Origin: Pseudanabaena sp. lw0831
Lineage (GTDB): Bacteria > Cyanobacteriota > Cyanobacteriia > Pseudanabaenales > Pseudanabaenaceae
Assembly (NCBI RefSeq): GCF_016584665.1
Contig: NZ_BBJB01000003.1
Coordinates: forward strand, 1 to 64,000
Length of the DNA: 64,000 nt
Reading direction: 5' to 3'
Part shown: positions 52,916 to 62,400 of the stretch, in pieces
Layout: every line of letters starts with the position of its first letter
How positions within the stretch are numbered: the first letter of the stretch is position 1
Program-made: the position numbers and the translations under genes
Notes under the pieces: generated by a model
Seen by the model: the letters and a program-made list of their open reading frames with translations, nothing else
Told to the model about the DNA's origin: nothing
Databases searched by the model: none

Positions 52916-53218
52916 CTAATGTACTGCTGCAATCGGGACTATTTGACGTAATACATCACCTAAATTTCTTTTTGCTTCCATCAACTCATAGGCATAATGC
53001 AACCGCAAAAAATAACCATCTGACAACCCAAAATATCGACATAACCGCAAATCCACATCCGCAGTCATCGGAGCCTTACCTTGAATAATTTGCTGAATAC
53101 TCAAACATGGTAAACGCAAATTATCAGCCAAACTATTTGCATTAATATCTAATTCTTCTAAAAACTCATATTGCAAGATTTCACCCACATGAGGATTACG
53201 CAGTAAAGTATCTTCCAT
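52916..53218 (-). CDS. higA: HigA-family antitoxin (orphan)
   Basis: 100 residues. HigA/VapI pattern: HVGEILQYEFLEELDINANS, LADNLRLPCLSIQQII and VDLRLCRYFGLSDGYFLRLH. HigA proteins repress their own operon and block HigB. Normally higB lies just upstream on the same strand, but here only its last 11 codons remain. It probably survives as a free repressor. Confidence 0.88.
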   Translation of the reverse strand: MEDTLLRNPHVGEILQYEFLEELDINANSLADNLRLPCLSIQQIIQGKAPMTADVDLRLCRYFGLSDGYFLRLHYAYELMEAKRNLGDVLRQIVPIAAVH

Positions 53219-53229
53219 TGCTTTTGCTC

Positions 53230-53265
53230 CTAATGATAATCAACAATCTCAACATCATCATAATC
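53230..53265 (-). pseudogene. higB: C-terminal scar of a HigB toxin gene
   Basis: Directly upstream of higA the minus strand reads D-Y-D-D-V-E-I-V-D-Y-H-stop. This is the characteristic end of HigB (DVEIVDYH), in the correct position and orientation. Upstream of it the frame is closed by a stop and the DUF427 gene begins. The toxin body has been deleted. Confidence 0.7.
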
Positions 53266-53758
53266 ACCAGCCCCAAGTACCTACTTCGCCTTTAAATGGC
53301 CCCACAATATCAGAAGTAATCCAGCCGCCGTAAAAGTCACCATCTTGCGGCGTGATTAGCTCATCATTGACATAGCAAGCATCCATAAGACTGCCATAGA
53401 AACTAATCGAGTTTTGGATATCCACGAAATTAGGAGTAGGTAAAGTATATCGCCAGCCCGCATTTTGGATATATTTATCTGCGATCGCAATATCATAATA
53501 TTGGCTGATTCCCTTCCATTCACACATCGTTCGCCGCGAAGTTTCAACCAAATACTCCATTTTGATATCTTCTATAGGAATGTAATAACAAGGCGGATGA
53601 CTTGTTTCTAAAACCCGTTTAGCGCGATCGGTTTCTGCCAAAACAATATCATTGCAAATGATGCGGATATGCTTAGTTGTATCCTCTAAGATTGCAGGAC
53701 GGGGATAGTCCCAGACAGACTCTTGACCTGCTTGTGGTTCAAATCGATTTGGATGCAT
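53264..53758 (-). CDS. DUF427-family protein
   Basis: 164 residues. Family features are ESVWDYPRPAILEDTTKHIR, SHPPCYYIPIEDI, TMCEWKGISQYYDI and the final FYGGWITSDIVGPFKGEVGT. DUF427 proteins are small beta-barrel-like proteins of unknown function. They are often near redox or thiol genes. Its stop overlaps the HigB scar, marking the deletion junction. Confidence 0.88.
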   Translation of the reverse strand: MHPNRFEPQAGQESVWDYPRPAILEDTTKHIRIICNDIVLAETDRAKRVLETSHPPCYYIPIEDIKMEYLVETSRRTMCEWKGISQYYDIAIADKYIQNAGWRYTLPTPNFVDIQNSISFYGSLMDACYVNDELITPQDGDFYGGWITSDIVGPFKGEVGTWGW

Positions 53759-53790
53759 GGAAATTAATTATCTCTTAAATATATTCTAAT

Positions 53791-53828
53791 CATTCGTAGG
53801 GGCAATTCATGAATTGCCCCTACGAATG
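53791..53828. repeat. 38-bp perfect palindrome, family D
   Basis: Centre GGGGCAATTCATGAATTGCCCC with arms reaching CATTCGTA. It overlaps the last codons of the EgtB-like gene. A near-identical design is at 56304-56347. Confidence 0.85.
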
Positions 53829-55154
53829 GGCTATTCTAAAACCTGCATGTTGATAGAAGTTGGGACGGAACCAGTTACGATAATACTTCTCAGCTTCGGT
53901 TCCACTTGTAATCCAAGAGCCGCCTGCCATCATATTGTGTTTAGTATCAAAATATGAAGCAGAATAGCTCTCATATAGATAATGGGGTTGATATCCTGTG
54001 AGCGGCGTTAAATGATCGCTCAGCCATTCCCAAACATTACCGCGCAGGTCACATAGCCCTGAAGGACTTTTGGCTTCTAAAGAACCAACAGGACTAGGGG
54101 AAGCAAATTTTAAATTGAGATTGAAGCCTGAATTTATTTCCTCATTTGTTTCCTCTATGGGCTGCCGTAAATTTGATACTCCGTAAGTTGCCAGATGCCA
54201 TTCTGCCTCACTCATCAGACGAGTATCATTTCCTTTCCATTGGCAATAGGCGATCGCTTCATAGTGATTGACCTCGACAGGAAAATCAAAGGGCATCGCG
54301 ATTTCATCAAACATAGCGCGATATTTATAGCTGTCACCTTGCTGAATCCAGAATTTAGGGTGCTTGATCTTATGCTCAACTTTCCAAGCCCATGACTGTT
54401 CGTGCCAATATTGTTGATTTTCGTAGCCGTCATCTTTGACAAAATCTAAAAATTCGGCATTTGTAATCAGATATTTACTCGCTTGAAAAGTCTCTACAGT
54501 GACAAGGCGATCGCCATACTCAATATCCCAACCATAGATATTTGAATCTTGAGGTTTGCCTAGTCGTACTTCACCGCCCTTGATCTCAATCATCTCATTT
54601 GCGGATGTATAGCCATTAGCAGGAGCATATTGCCAACTGTCGGGACGTTGGAGTTTATCAACTGGCAATTGGCGAATTAACATCGATGAGGTTTCGATGT
54701 GGATATATTGATGCTCGATCGCCATCATTAAGCCCCAAAGTGGATGCTCTTGATTGATCGGCAGCGAGATCGCCATATTGTGAATAAATTCGCTAATCCT
54801 GTCATACACTTGCTGGCGATATTCCCAAACTGCGGTAACTTCCGCTTGTCGAAGACTAGCAAAAATACCTGATATATCATCGGGCTTTTCGGGATCGACT
54901 CCGATTTCAAAAAGAATCTCAAACTCTGGATTGATTCGCGCCGTAATTAACCCGACTCTGACTAATTTATTGATATAAAAGACTGCCGAATGACCTAGAT
55001 AAAAAATCAATAAATTTCGGAGGCGATCGGGATTTGTATAAAAAGTTTCAGGAACAACTAAACTTTTCATCAAGCTATCTTCGATTTGCCAAGCTCGCTG
55101 AAAATAAGCAAGGATTTCTAAGCGATCGCAACGGTGCAGATTTGGTGGTTGCAT
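53820..55154 (-). CDS. Sulfoxide synthase of the EgtB/OvoA family
   Basis: 444 residues. An N-terminal DinB_2 domain carries the iron ligands His55 (FYLGHSAVF) and His148/His152 (EHQYIHIE, the H-x3-H-x-E motif). The C-terminal FGE-sulfatase domain starts at about 185 (EIKGGEVRLGKP) and has RLMSEAEWHLATYG, CDLRGNVWEWLSDH and AGGSWIT. It oxidatively couples a thiol to histidine or trimethylhistidine. The N-terminal sequence is closer to OvoA than to actinobacterial EgtB, but the methyltransferase is a separate EgtD upstream, so ergothioneine synthesis is the likely role. Confidence 0.88.
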   Translation of the reverse strand: MQPPNLHRCDRLEILAYFQRAWQIEDSLMKSLVVPETFYTNPDRLRNLLIFYLGHSAVFYINKLVRVGLITARINPEFEILFEIGVDPEKPDDISGIFASLRQAEVTAVWEYRQQVYDRISEFIHNMAISLPINQEHPLWGLMMAIEHQYIHIETSSMLIRQLPVDKLQRPDSWQYAPANGYTSANEMIEIKGGEVRLGKPQDSNIYGWDIEYGDRLVTVETFQASKYLITNAEFLDFVKDDGYENQQYWHEQSWAWKVEHKIKHPKFWIQQGDSYKYRAMFDEIAMPFDFPVEVNHYEAIAYCQWKGNDTRLMSEAEWHLATYGVSNLRQPIEETNEEINSGFNLNLKFASPSPVGSLEAKSPSGLCDLRGNVWEWLSDHLTPLTGYQPHYLYESYSASYFDTKHNMMAGGSWITSGTEAEKYYRNWFRPNFYQHAGFRIAHS

Positions 55155-55192
55155 AGATTGAGCGTTTATGATGTTGAGTTTATAAAACTATA

Positions 55193-55214
55193 GGGACAAT
55201 TTATGAATTGTCCC
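55193..55214. repeat. Short palindrome, family D variant, between egtD and the EgtB-like gene
   Basis: GGGACAATT (55193-55201) pairs with AATTGTCCC (55206-55214) around TATG. It lies in the 81-bp gap between two co-oriented genes. Confidence 0.7.
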
Positions 55215-55235
55215 TGAGCTTTTGGGCAGAAATTC

Positions 55236-56246
55236 TTAAACTTGACACAAAACTAATCCAAACATTTTTTGAGGATCTGTCCAGATTTTGACTGTTTCTA
55301 AACCCTGCGATTGCAGTTGGGCTTGTACTGCTTCTAGACCAAACTTGCGCGAAATTTCGGTGAGGATGCTCTCGCCTGCTTGAAACTGGATTTTGAGATC
55401 GAGAATATCTAGAGAAACTTGATGAGGCGATCGCGCATGTAAATACATTTCAATTTGATGATCGATCTCGTTGTAAATTGCTTGATGTCTAAATAAATCA
55501 AGATCGAAATTGCCTTGAAATCGCCAGTTCAAATGGGCAAGCATATTCAAATTAAAGGCAGCCGTTACTTCTTGGCTATCGTTATAAGCGGCTTCTAAGA
55601 CTTCTTTGGGTTTCTGCAAATCAATCCCTAACAGGAAATAATCACCTTTGGTTAAAGCATGGGAAACCTTACTTAAAAAATCATTAGATTCTGATTCTGT
55701 GAAGTTACCAATCGAGCTGCCTAAAAAGAAAATCATGCGCGATCGCCCATGATTTTTGCCTAGATAAAGTAACGCTTCTTCGTATGTACCTAACAAGCCT
55801 TCAAGACAGAGATCAGGATATTTTTCTTGTAAATGTAAGACCGTAGTTTTGAGGATGCCACCACTCACATCGATAGGAATATAACTGAAAGCATCAGGTA
55901 CGGCTTCAGTTAATGAGTTAGCAGCTTTTTGATAAGCACTTAATAAATAATGTGTCTTTGTAGAGCTGCCACTACCTAATTCTACCAATTCACAAGAGCC
56001 TGTGATTGCCGCTATTTCATCAGCATATTCATTCAATATCCATGCTTCGGTACGGGTAGGATAATATTCAGGAAGATCGCAAATTTTCTCAAATAGTTCT
56101 GAGCCTCGATCATCATAAAAATATTTTGGTGGCAAACTCTTTTGAGATTTCGTTAATCCTTGAATAACATCATCACCATCTTTCTCAAAAGTTTGATTTA
56201 TAGATGAATTGTGTTGATGGAGGATTTTTAAATGCTTGACTGTCAT
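55236..56246 (-). CDS. egtD: L-histidine N-alpha-methyltransferase EgtD
   Basis: 336 residues. Family motifs are LPPKYFYDDRGSELFEKICD, LPEYYPTRTE, LVELGSGSSTKT (SAM site), FFLGSSIGNF and LLGIDLQKP. It trimethylates histidine to hercynine, the first step of ergothioneine synthesis. Together with the downstream sulfoxide synthase it makes a two-gene pathway. The sulfoxide lyase is not encoded here. Confidence 0.93.
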   Translation of the reverse strand: MTVKHLKILHQHNSSINQTFEKDGDDVIQGLTKSQKSLPPKYFYDDRGSELFEKICDLPEYYPTRTEAWILNEYADEIAAITGSCELVELGSGSSTKTHYLLSAYQKAANSLTEAVPDAFSYIPIDVSGGILKTTVLHLQEKYPDLCLEGLLGTYEEALLYLGKNHGRSRMIFFLGSSIGNFTESESNDFLSKVSHALTKGDYFLLGIDLQKPKEVLEAAYNDSQEVTAAFNLNMLAHLNWRFQGNFDLDLFRHQAIYNEIDHQIEMYLHARSPHQVSLDILDLKIQFQAGESILTEISRKFGLEAVQAQLQSQGLETVKIWTDPQKMFGLVLCQV

Positions 56247-56303
56247 GCTCGAATTTTTCCTGTTTATGTATATACGATAAATTATATTTTTTGGATGAAT
56301 GTC

Positions 56304-56347
56304 AATAATCGTAGGGGCAAGTCATGACTTGCCCCTACGATTATTGA
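56304..56347. repeat. 44-bp perfect palindrome, family D
   Basis: 56304-56325 is the exact complement of 56326-56347. The centre GGGGCAAGTCATGACTTGCC differs from the 53791 copy by matched changes in both arms, a sign of pairing constraint or gene conversion. It lies between TspO and egtD. Confidence 0.85.
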
Positions 56348-56355
56348 TGTTTAAT

Positions 56356-56829
56356 CTAAATTTCAGGTGGATTGAGCCTTGCCATTACCCATGTTACATA
56401 TGTACCAACAGGACTCCAGAGTATATATGGCACTAATAGCCATCCAGCCAAGCTGGAAACTTGCCAAACTTGAGTTGTTAAAACTAACCCTAATATAAAA
56501 CCGATCGCTCCTGTAATCGCCCCTGCCCTAACATTTCGTAAACGGGTCATGACTGGGGTATAAGCTAAAATCGCGATTTCGACAATGCCGTAGCCTGCCA
56601 TGAGCAACCATGTGTTCAATGTGGCAGGTTGAGTTTGCCAGAGAAATGCAGCAGAGGTGATTCCGCAAATAAAGATGAATATCCAGATAAAAGGGATAGC
56701 TTTTTCAAAAGTCAACCATCGGGGGCGGCGCAATTGCATAAACCATTTGTAGTCAGCAGGAACAAGTTTGTTAAGAGCAAAGCCCAGAACAAATGAGATT
56801 GCAGCGATCGCTAGCCAAGCAATAATCAT
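56356..56829 (-). CDS. TspO/MBR-family membrane protein
   Basis: 157 residues from ATG 56829, which overlaps the upstream gene stop by 4 nt. Five hydrophobic helices are visible. WFMQLRRPRWLTFEKAIPFI (loop 1) and VPYILWSPVGTYVTWVMARL (last helix) fit TspO. TspO binds tetrapyrroles and is linked to stress and redox control. The translational overlap suggests co-expression with the DCC protein gene. Confidence 0.8.
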   Translation of the reverse strand: MIIAWLAIAAISFVLGFALNKLVPADYKWFMQLRRPRWLTFEKAIPFIWIFIFICGITSAAFLWQTQPATLNTWLLMAGYGIVEIAILAYTPVMTRLRNVRAGAITGAIGFILGLVLTTQVWQVSSLAGWLLVPYILWSPVGTYVTWVMARLNPPEI

Positions 56830-57347
56830 AATTTTTTTCGATCTTCGATCGCGCAACCATCGGCGCAACGACCTTGGTTATTATTTTGATTATTTTCGCG
56901 TTCTTTTTTGTGTTGCCGACGTTTTGCCACGATCGCTTTAAGATTTCCTCGACCAGTAAGGAGGAGGCGATAGTCTGCCCAAATTCCATAGAGTGCGTCG
57001 GCGATGTGCCCTACAAGCGGTATTTTGGTGATCGCATAGATCCAGCCGATGCCAAGGATGTCGTAGGTTTGGCGGAATACTTCGACATTTTGGACGATCT
57101 CGCCATCGGGTAGCAATGCGTGAATCCGCCCCATTGCTGTCTCAAAATCTATCCCAGCATTGTCGGCGGGTTCATAGTCATCGGCGGCAATATCCACAAA
57201 ATTAATTAAACCGAGATCGCCATCTTTGCTTTTTAAAAAGTTGACTTCACGCACACATAGAGGACATGCACCATCATAGAGCAGCTTAATTTTCCATGAT
57301 TGGGCGTTGGCTAAATGAGGGTTAGCGTTTGTATGCGGAGATAGCAT
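56826..57347 (-). CDS. DCC1-like (DUF393) thiol-disulfide oxidoreductase
   Basis: 173 residues. The family motif is LLYDGACPLCVREVNFLKSK (DGxCPxC, thioredoxin-like CPLC), followed by NFVDIAADDYEPAD and GRIHALLPDGEIV, then LYGIWADYRLLLTGR near the end. The predicted role is a cytoplasmic dithiol oxidoreductase. It is coupled to the TspO gene. Confidence 0.9.
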   Translation of the reverse strand: MLSPHTNANPHLANAQSWKIKLLYDGACPLCVREVNFLKSKDGDLGLINFVDIAADDYEPADNAGIDFETAMGRIHALLPDGEIVQNVEVFRQTYDILGIGWIYAITKIPLVGHIADALYGIWADYRLLLTGRGNLKAIVAKRRQHKKERENNQNNNQGRCADGCAIEDRKKL

Positions 57348-57424
57348 TTTGTTGGGCTTGTTTTTGGTTTAGCCCTATTTTATCGCGATCGTATCTGATT
57401 GTCCTTTGCTTAAATTTTATAGAT

Positions 57425-57484
57425 ATGGTTATTCAAGATGCGATCGCTCTTTTTGAGGGAGTTGAAGTTAATGATATAGATTAG
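57425..57484 (+). pseudogene. Duplicated 3' tail of a TumE-like gene
   Basis: Nineteen codons (M-V-I-Q-D-A-I-A-L-F-E-G-V-E-V-N-D-I-D, then TAG) closely match the last 19 codons of the intact gene at 58434-58841. No similarity continues upstream of the Met, so this is a fragment left by duplication or deletion. Confidence 0.65.
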
Positions 57485-57510
57485 CGATCGCAATACCAGT
57501 TGATCGCTAG

Positions 57511-57585
57511 CAAGATATTGATTTGATTGAAGTATGGCTAAAACGAGCTAAAGAACACTACTCTGAGCATTACAACAAGAAGTAA
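57511..57585 (+). pseudogene. C-terminal remnant of a HigB2/RelE (Gp49-like) toxin
   Basis: The frame Q-D-I-D-L-I-E-V-W-L-K-R-A-K-E-H-Y then SEHYNKK and TAA is the typical end of the phage Gp49-like toxin family. A stop codon lies immediately upstream in frame. It precedes the remnant of its expected XRE antitoxin by 13 nt, keeping the ancestral toxin-antitoxin order. Confidence 0.65.
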
Positions 57586-57598
57586 ATGGAGTTATAAA

Positions 57599-57788
57599 AT
57601 GCCTGAAGAAATTAAGGTACAAAGTAGTAGTGGCAATGTTTTTGCAGATTTAGGATTAGAGAACTCTGATGAGTTACTGGTTAAAGCAGAACTTGCTTAT
57701 AAAATCAGCAGGTCAAGATGTGGAAATTGTAGTGAAAGATAAGCCTAAATCGCGTTCTCAGGCACGTACTCAGGTCGCGACCAGATAA
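57599..57788 (+). pseudogene. XRE antitoxin gene with an internal deletion
   Basis: The first 36 codons (EIKVQSSSGNVFADLGLENS, then ELLVKAELAYKI) match HTH_37 antitoxins. The end (GQDVEIVVKDKPKSRSQART) also matches, but in another frame from 57708. The helix-turn-helix region between them, about 45 codons, is missing. It is therefore inactive as a DNA-binding antitoxin. Confidence 0.75.
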
Positions 57789-57923
57789 AGCGATCGCTTT
57801 ATTAGGCTTATTGGAAGTAGTGGTATAGATTCGCGATCGCTATATCATGCGATTGTTTAAGTGTCTCTATTCTTACAGCCTTTGCTATAATTACTGATGA
57901 TTACATGACTTAGGATGCAAATC

Positions 57924-58173
57924 ATGAGTATTGCCTTAAAAATTGAGCAAGAGCAGTTTATTCAAAAGAAGCTCAATAGTGGTAAGTATGGATCTGCTGA
58001 TGAGGTGATTTTTGAGGCGTTTCGGTTGCTTGAGGAAAGAGATAAGCATTACGAGCAATGGTTGCGAGATACTCGCCAAAAGGTGGCTGATGGTCTAAGC
58101 TCAACTAGATCGGGGTGAAGGGCTGGATGGTGAAAGTGTGATGGCGAGATTGAAAGAACGAGTTCGTATGTAG
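57924..58173 (+). pseudogene. ParD-family antitoxin with a one-base frameshift
   Basis: From ATG 57924 (AGG about nine nt upstream) the frame reads SIALKIEQEQFIQKKLNSGK and EVIFEAFRLLEERDK, a ParD ribbon-helix-helix protein. It then stops early at 58118. The expected tail (QLDRGEGLDGESVMARLKER) is present in the next frame and ends at TAG 58171-58173. Removing one A from CTAAG at 58095-58099 restores it. No ParE gene follows. Confidence 0.8.
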
Positions 58174-58213
58174 AAGCTTCTCAAACACATAAAGAATAAA
58201 TTCGGGTATTGTC

Positions 58214-58444
58214 ATGCGTAAACAGATTACTGAATATACATCGCCTCTAGATGCTTTAGTAGCTTTAGCTAAGCAATTATACAGTTATGAGATTAAATAT
58301 CAAACTGACTCAGCCGACTTTTTTGTGCAGTATCAGCAAGGCAAAACGGGTGATGATGAAGATACTTTTGATTGGGCGAGTAATTACCGTCATTATCTAG
58401 CTTTACGACAAGAATTAGAGAGTAAATTAAGAAATGTCGCGTAA
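58214..58444 (+). CDS. Antitoxin-like partner of the TumE toxin
   Basis: 76 residues, acidic, helical (SPLDALVALAKQLYSYEIKY, then a DDEDTFDWASNYRHYLAL tail). It overlaps the TumE-like gene by 11 nt and precedes it, as TumA-type antitoxins do. The assignment rests on context. Confidence 0.7.
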   Translation: MRKQITEYTSPLDALVALAKQLYSYEIKYQTDSADFFVQYQQGKTGDDEDTFDWASNYRHYLALRQELESKLRNVA

Positions 58445-58841
58445 TAGTTTTAGGGATTATTGCGATCGCATAGATCAGCTTTTAGAAGTCTATCCTAATG
58501 TCTATGTAGAGAATTACAACGCTACAATTCTATCTAGTGAGCGGGCTAATCTCAAACTGAGATTACGTTTTTATTTCAAATATTTACTTTCTATCAGTGA
58601 GGCTTTGGTTGTTGTAGACGATCAAATTAAGGCGATTGATTATCGCTATCATTTTCAAGATGGACAGAACAATCTAATTTTTCGCTATGACAATACGCCC
58701 CATTTTCCTAGTTTGTCGAGTTTCCCTCACCATAAGCATCTTCCCGATCGTGTAATTTCTTGTGATCAGCCAAATATAGCTATGGTCATTCAAGATGCGA
58801 TCTCTTTTCTTGAAGAAGTTGAAAGTAGTGATATAAATTAG
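58434..58841 (+). CDS. TumE-family (DUF6516) toxin
   Basis: 135 residues. IDYRYHFQDGQNNLIFRYDN and TPHFPSLSSFPHHKHLPDRV are the conserved core of DUF6516/TumE proteins, with many His and Tyr residues. TumE acts as the toxin of a type II system. The gene looks intact, and a partial copy of its 3' end lies 1 kb upstream. Confidence 0.78.
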   Translation: MSRNSFRDYCDRIDQLLEVYPNVYVENYNATILSSERANLKLRLRFYFKYLLSISEALVVVDDQIKAIDYRYHFQDGQNNLIFRYDNTPHFPSLSSFPHHKHLPDRVISCDQPNIAMVIQDAISFLEEVESSDIN

Positions 58842-58960
58842 CGATCAACATATCAGACGATTATTTAACTACATCTGCTTTTAAAGCTTTATACTCCGAC
58901 AACTGAGTCTAGGCAGAATTGTCTAACTTAACACTTTTGAAAAAATTATTTTTCTCTAAA

Positions 58961-59064
58961 TTGGGCACTGGTCAGCTAAATCGTGATCGACGTATTTGCG
59001 TCTTTTTTATCGGCATGAAATGGACGTTTCAGAACCCATCCCACATTATCTGACCAGTGCCAAA
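58961..59064. mobile_element. Small element with 12-bp terminal inverted repeats
   Basis: GGCACTGGTCAG (58964-58975) and CTGACCAGTGCC (59050-59061) are perfect inverted repeats bounding 74 bp without coding capacity. The flanks also match partly (TTG/CAA). This looks like a MITE or a deleted insertion sequence. The rest of the 58842-59127 gap shows nothing else. Confidence 0.6.
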
Positions 59065-59127
59065 CTTAACATATCAAAATTTTGACAAGAAATTAATTGT
59101 TTGTTTGTATGCTCTTATACAAATAGT

Positions 59128-59340
59128 TCAAGTCTTTTGTTTTGGTAATGTTTCATTGTTGTCTAAGAAGAAGTAACCAAAAATATATGTATAAATCGCA
59201 AGTTTCTTATTACTAATCCATGTCCAAAGTTGATCGCCACGCGAAAAATGCCACCATTCATTAGTATCTCTTTGCAATCTGCCATAGGTCATCACTTGGT
59301 TTAATAATTTGTGATCGCTATGAACTCCTAGCTTTGGCAA
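59128..59340 (-). pseudogene. C-terminal fragment of a VanX-type D-Ala-D-Ala dipeptidase
   Basis: 70 residues. RLQRDTNEWWHFSRGDQLWT contains the EWWH zinc/catalytic motif and the GDQLW signature of peptidase M15D (VanX/DdpX). The other zinc ligands (SxHxxGxAxD) should be upstream, but the frame is closed beyond 59340. It is a gene remnant next to the MITE-like element. Confidence 0.75.
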
Positions 59341-59458
59341 AAGAATATGTCACGGGGCGATCGGATCTTAGAATTTTGGGGATCGTAATTTCATCCTGAT
59401 TTCATAGTTGTATGAGAGAGTGAGATGCTACACCCACTTACTCTCGATAATTGACTTC

Positions 59459-62400
59459 ATGCTCAGTTCCATCATTAAATGGGCGATCGCCCGTCGTTGG
59501 TTGGTTGTTTTGGGGGCGATGATTCTTACCATTTGGATTTTTCGTACCATCATCCAAATGCCTTTGGATGTATTCCCACCCTTTGCACCACCACAAGTCG
59601 AAATTCAAACTGAAGCAGCAGGATTAGCTCCTGAAGAAGTGGAATCACTGGTGACATTGCCCATTGAGAGCGCCATTAATGGAACTGCGGGAGTAACTGC
59701 GGTGCGTTCATCGAGTGCTGCTAGCATCTCAGTTGTGCGCGTTATTTTTAAATGGGGAACCGATATTTATCAAGCTCGACAATTGGTGACGGAGCGCTTA
59801 CAGGCGGCTCGAAGTAAATTGCCTGCATCCGTGGAAGCTCCACAAATAGCGCCCATTAGTTCGCCGATTGGTACAATTATTACCTATGCTTTCACGTCAA
59901 AAAGCAATGACTTGATGGAAGTGCGGCGATTTGTCGATTGGCAAGTTACAAATCGATTGCTTGCCGTATCAGGAGTTGCCCAAGTGATTGTATTTGGGGG
60001 CGATGTACGGCAATATCAAGTTCTCGTAGCTCCTGAAAAATTACAGGCTTTTAATGTATCGCTGCAAGAGGTATCGGATGCTGTGGCGGCAGCCAATGTG
60101 AATGCTGCGGGTGGTTATTTGATTACGCCCGATCGCGAAAAATTGATTCGAGGTATTGGGCGGATTGAGGATATTGAGGCTCTCAAACAATCCGTGATTA
60201 TGTCTCGTAATGGTGTACCAGTCAGGATTAGCGATGTTGCTGATGTTAAAATCGGTGCAGCCGTGAAGCGGGGTGATGCCAGTGTGAATACCGAAAAAGC
60301 GGTCGTGGCAATTATCAATAAACAGCCGCAAGCGGATACGCCCACCGTCACTCGTGCTGTCGAAGCTGCCATGAATGAGGTGAAGGCAGGCTTACCTGAG
60401 GGCATTAAAATTAACACCACTTTCCGTCAAGAAGCTTATATCGATGCGTCGATTGAGAATGTGCAGGAAGCCTTAATCGAAGGAAGTATTATCGTTGCCC
60501 TAATTTTGATCCCATTCTTGATGAACTGGCGGAACTTAGTGGTATGTTTGGCAGCTTTACCTTTGTCTCTATTGATCGGGGTACTTGCCCTTAACTGGTT
60601 AGGGCAGGGCTTGAACACGATGACACTAGGCGGTTTGGCAGTGGCGATCGGTTCGGCGGTGGATGATGCGATCGTTGATGCTGAAAATGTGTACCGATGT
60701 CTGCGGGAAAACAAACATTCTGATCATCCTAGACCAGTTTTAGAGGTGGTTTTTGATGGATGTCAGGAAGTGCGCGATTCGGTATTTGGAGCCACGATTA
60801 TTACAATTGTTGTCTTCTCACCAATCTTTGCGCTCACTGGTGTGGAGGGAAGCATTTTTATTCCGATGGGTTTGGGTTACTTAGCCGCAGTATTAGCATC
60901 TAGCTTTGTAGCGCTCACAGTCACGCCTGCCCTCTGTGCGATTTTGCTGCCTCACGGACATCTTCCTGAGCGGGAGCCTTGGGTAGCGAGGTTTTTTAAA
61001 AAATTTTATCTGCCACTAATCAAATTTGCGATGCAGCGATCGCAGATCGTTATTGGTATTGCGGCAGCGAGCTTACTGGTTTCTGCGATCGTGGTTCCAT
61101 CCTTTGGACGCATCTTTCTCCCTGAGTTTCAGGAGCAATCGCTGGTTAATACATTACTGCTTTATCCAGGTTCTTCCCTAGAAGCAACCAACAGCGCCGC
61201 CTCAGTACTAGAGCATAAGCTAAAAGACAATCCTAAATTCCAGAACATTCAAGTGCGTTCTGGTCGGGCGGAAGGTGATGCTGATGCCGCAGGGGTGAAC
61301 TTGGCGCATGTCGATGTGGAGTTGAGCGAGATGGGTATGAAGGATCGCAAGGCAAGCATCGATTTATTGCGCCAAGAGTTTGGGAAGGTAATCGGCGCAG
61401 CTCCAAATGTCGGCGGATTTATTTCGCACCGCATGGATGAAGTGTTGTCTGGGGTCAGAAGTGCGATCGCTGTCAAGATTTTTGGTGCGGAACTAGAGCA
61501 ACTTCGCACTTTAGGACAGCAAGTAAATGATGTCATGCGATCGGTTGAAGGTGTAGTCGATTTGCAACTCGAACCACAGATTCCTGTAGAACAAATTCAA
61601 ATTAAATTTGATCGCATTGCAGCAGCAAGATATGGTTTGACCATTGGCAAGCTTTCAGAAACAGTTGAGACGGCTTTAAATGGAAAAGTAGTTTCCCAAG
61701 TTCTGGAACAACAGCAAACCTTTGATCTTGTCGTATGGCTAAAGCCTGAAGCTCGCCAAAATTTAGATCAGATCGGTAATCTGATGGTGGATACTCCTAC
61801 TGGCAATAAAATTCCCTTGGCGCAAGTGGCAAAAATTATCGATGGCAAGGGCGCAAATACGATTAACCGTGAAAATGTTTCGCGATTGATTGTCGTGGCA
61901 GCAAATGCACAGGGGCGCGATTTACGCTCGGTCGTGAGCGAGATTCAGGCAAAGGTTAAGCAACAGGTGCAGATTCCTGCGGGTTACTACATCCAATATG
62001 CAGGACAATTTGAAGCTGAAGGAAGAGCCTCGCAAAATATTGTGCTGTTTAGCGCGATCGCATTTGTGGTGATTACGGTGATCATGTATCTCTCAGTCAA
62101 ATCAGTTGCCTCCACTGTGATGATTATGATTAATCTGCCCCTAGCAATGGTGGGCGGCGTAATTGCTGTGGCACTGACGGGCGGCGTTTTGTCGATCGCT
62201 TCACTTGTGGGATTTGTGACTTTATTTGGGGTCGCAACCCGCAATGGTTTACTGCTAGTAGACAACTACAACACCAAATTTGCATCAGGAATGCCCTTGA
62301 GAGATCTATTGATCCAAGGATCAATGGAACGACTCAACGCTATCCTGATGACTGCGTTCACTTCCGCTCTAGGATTAGCGCCTCTAGTTGTGGCAGGTGG

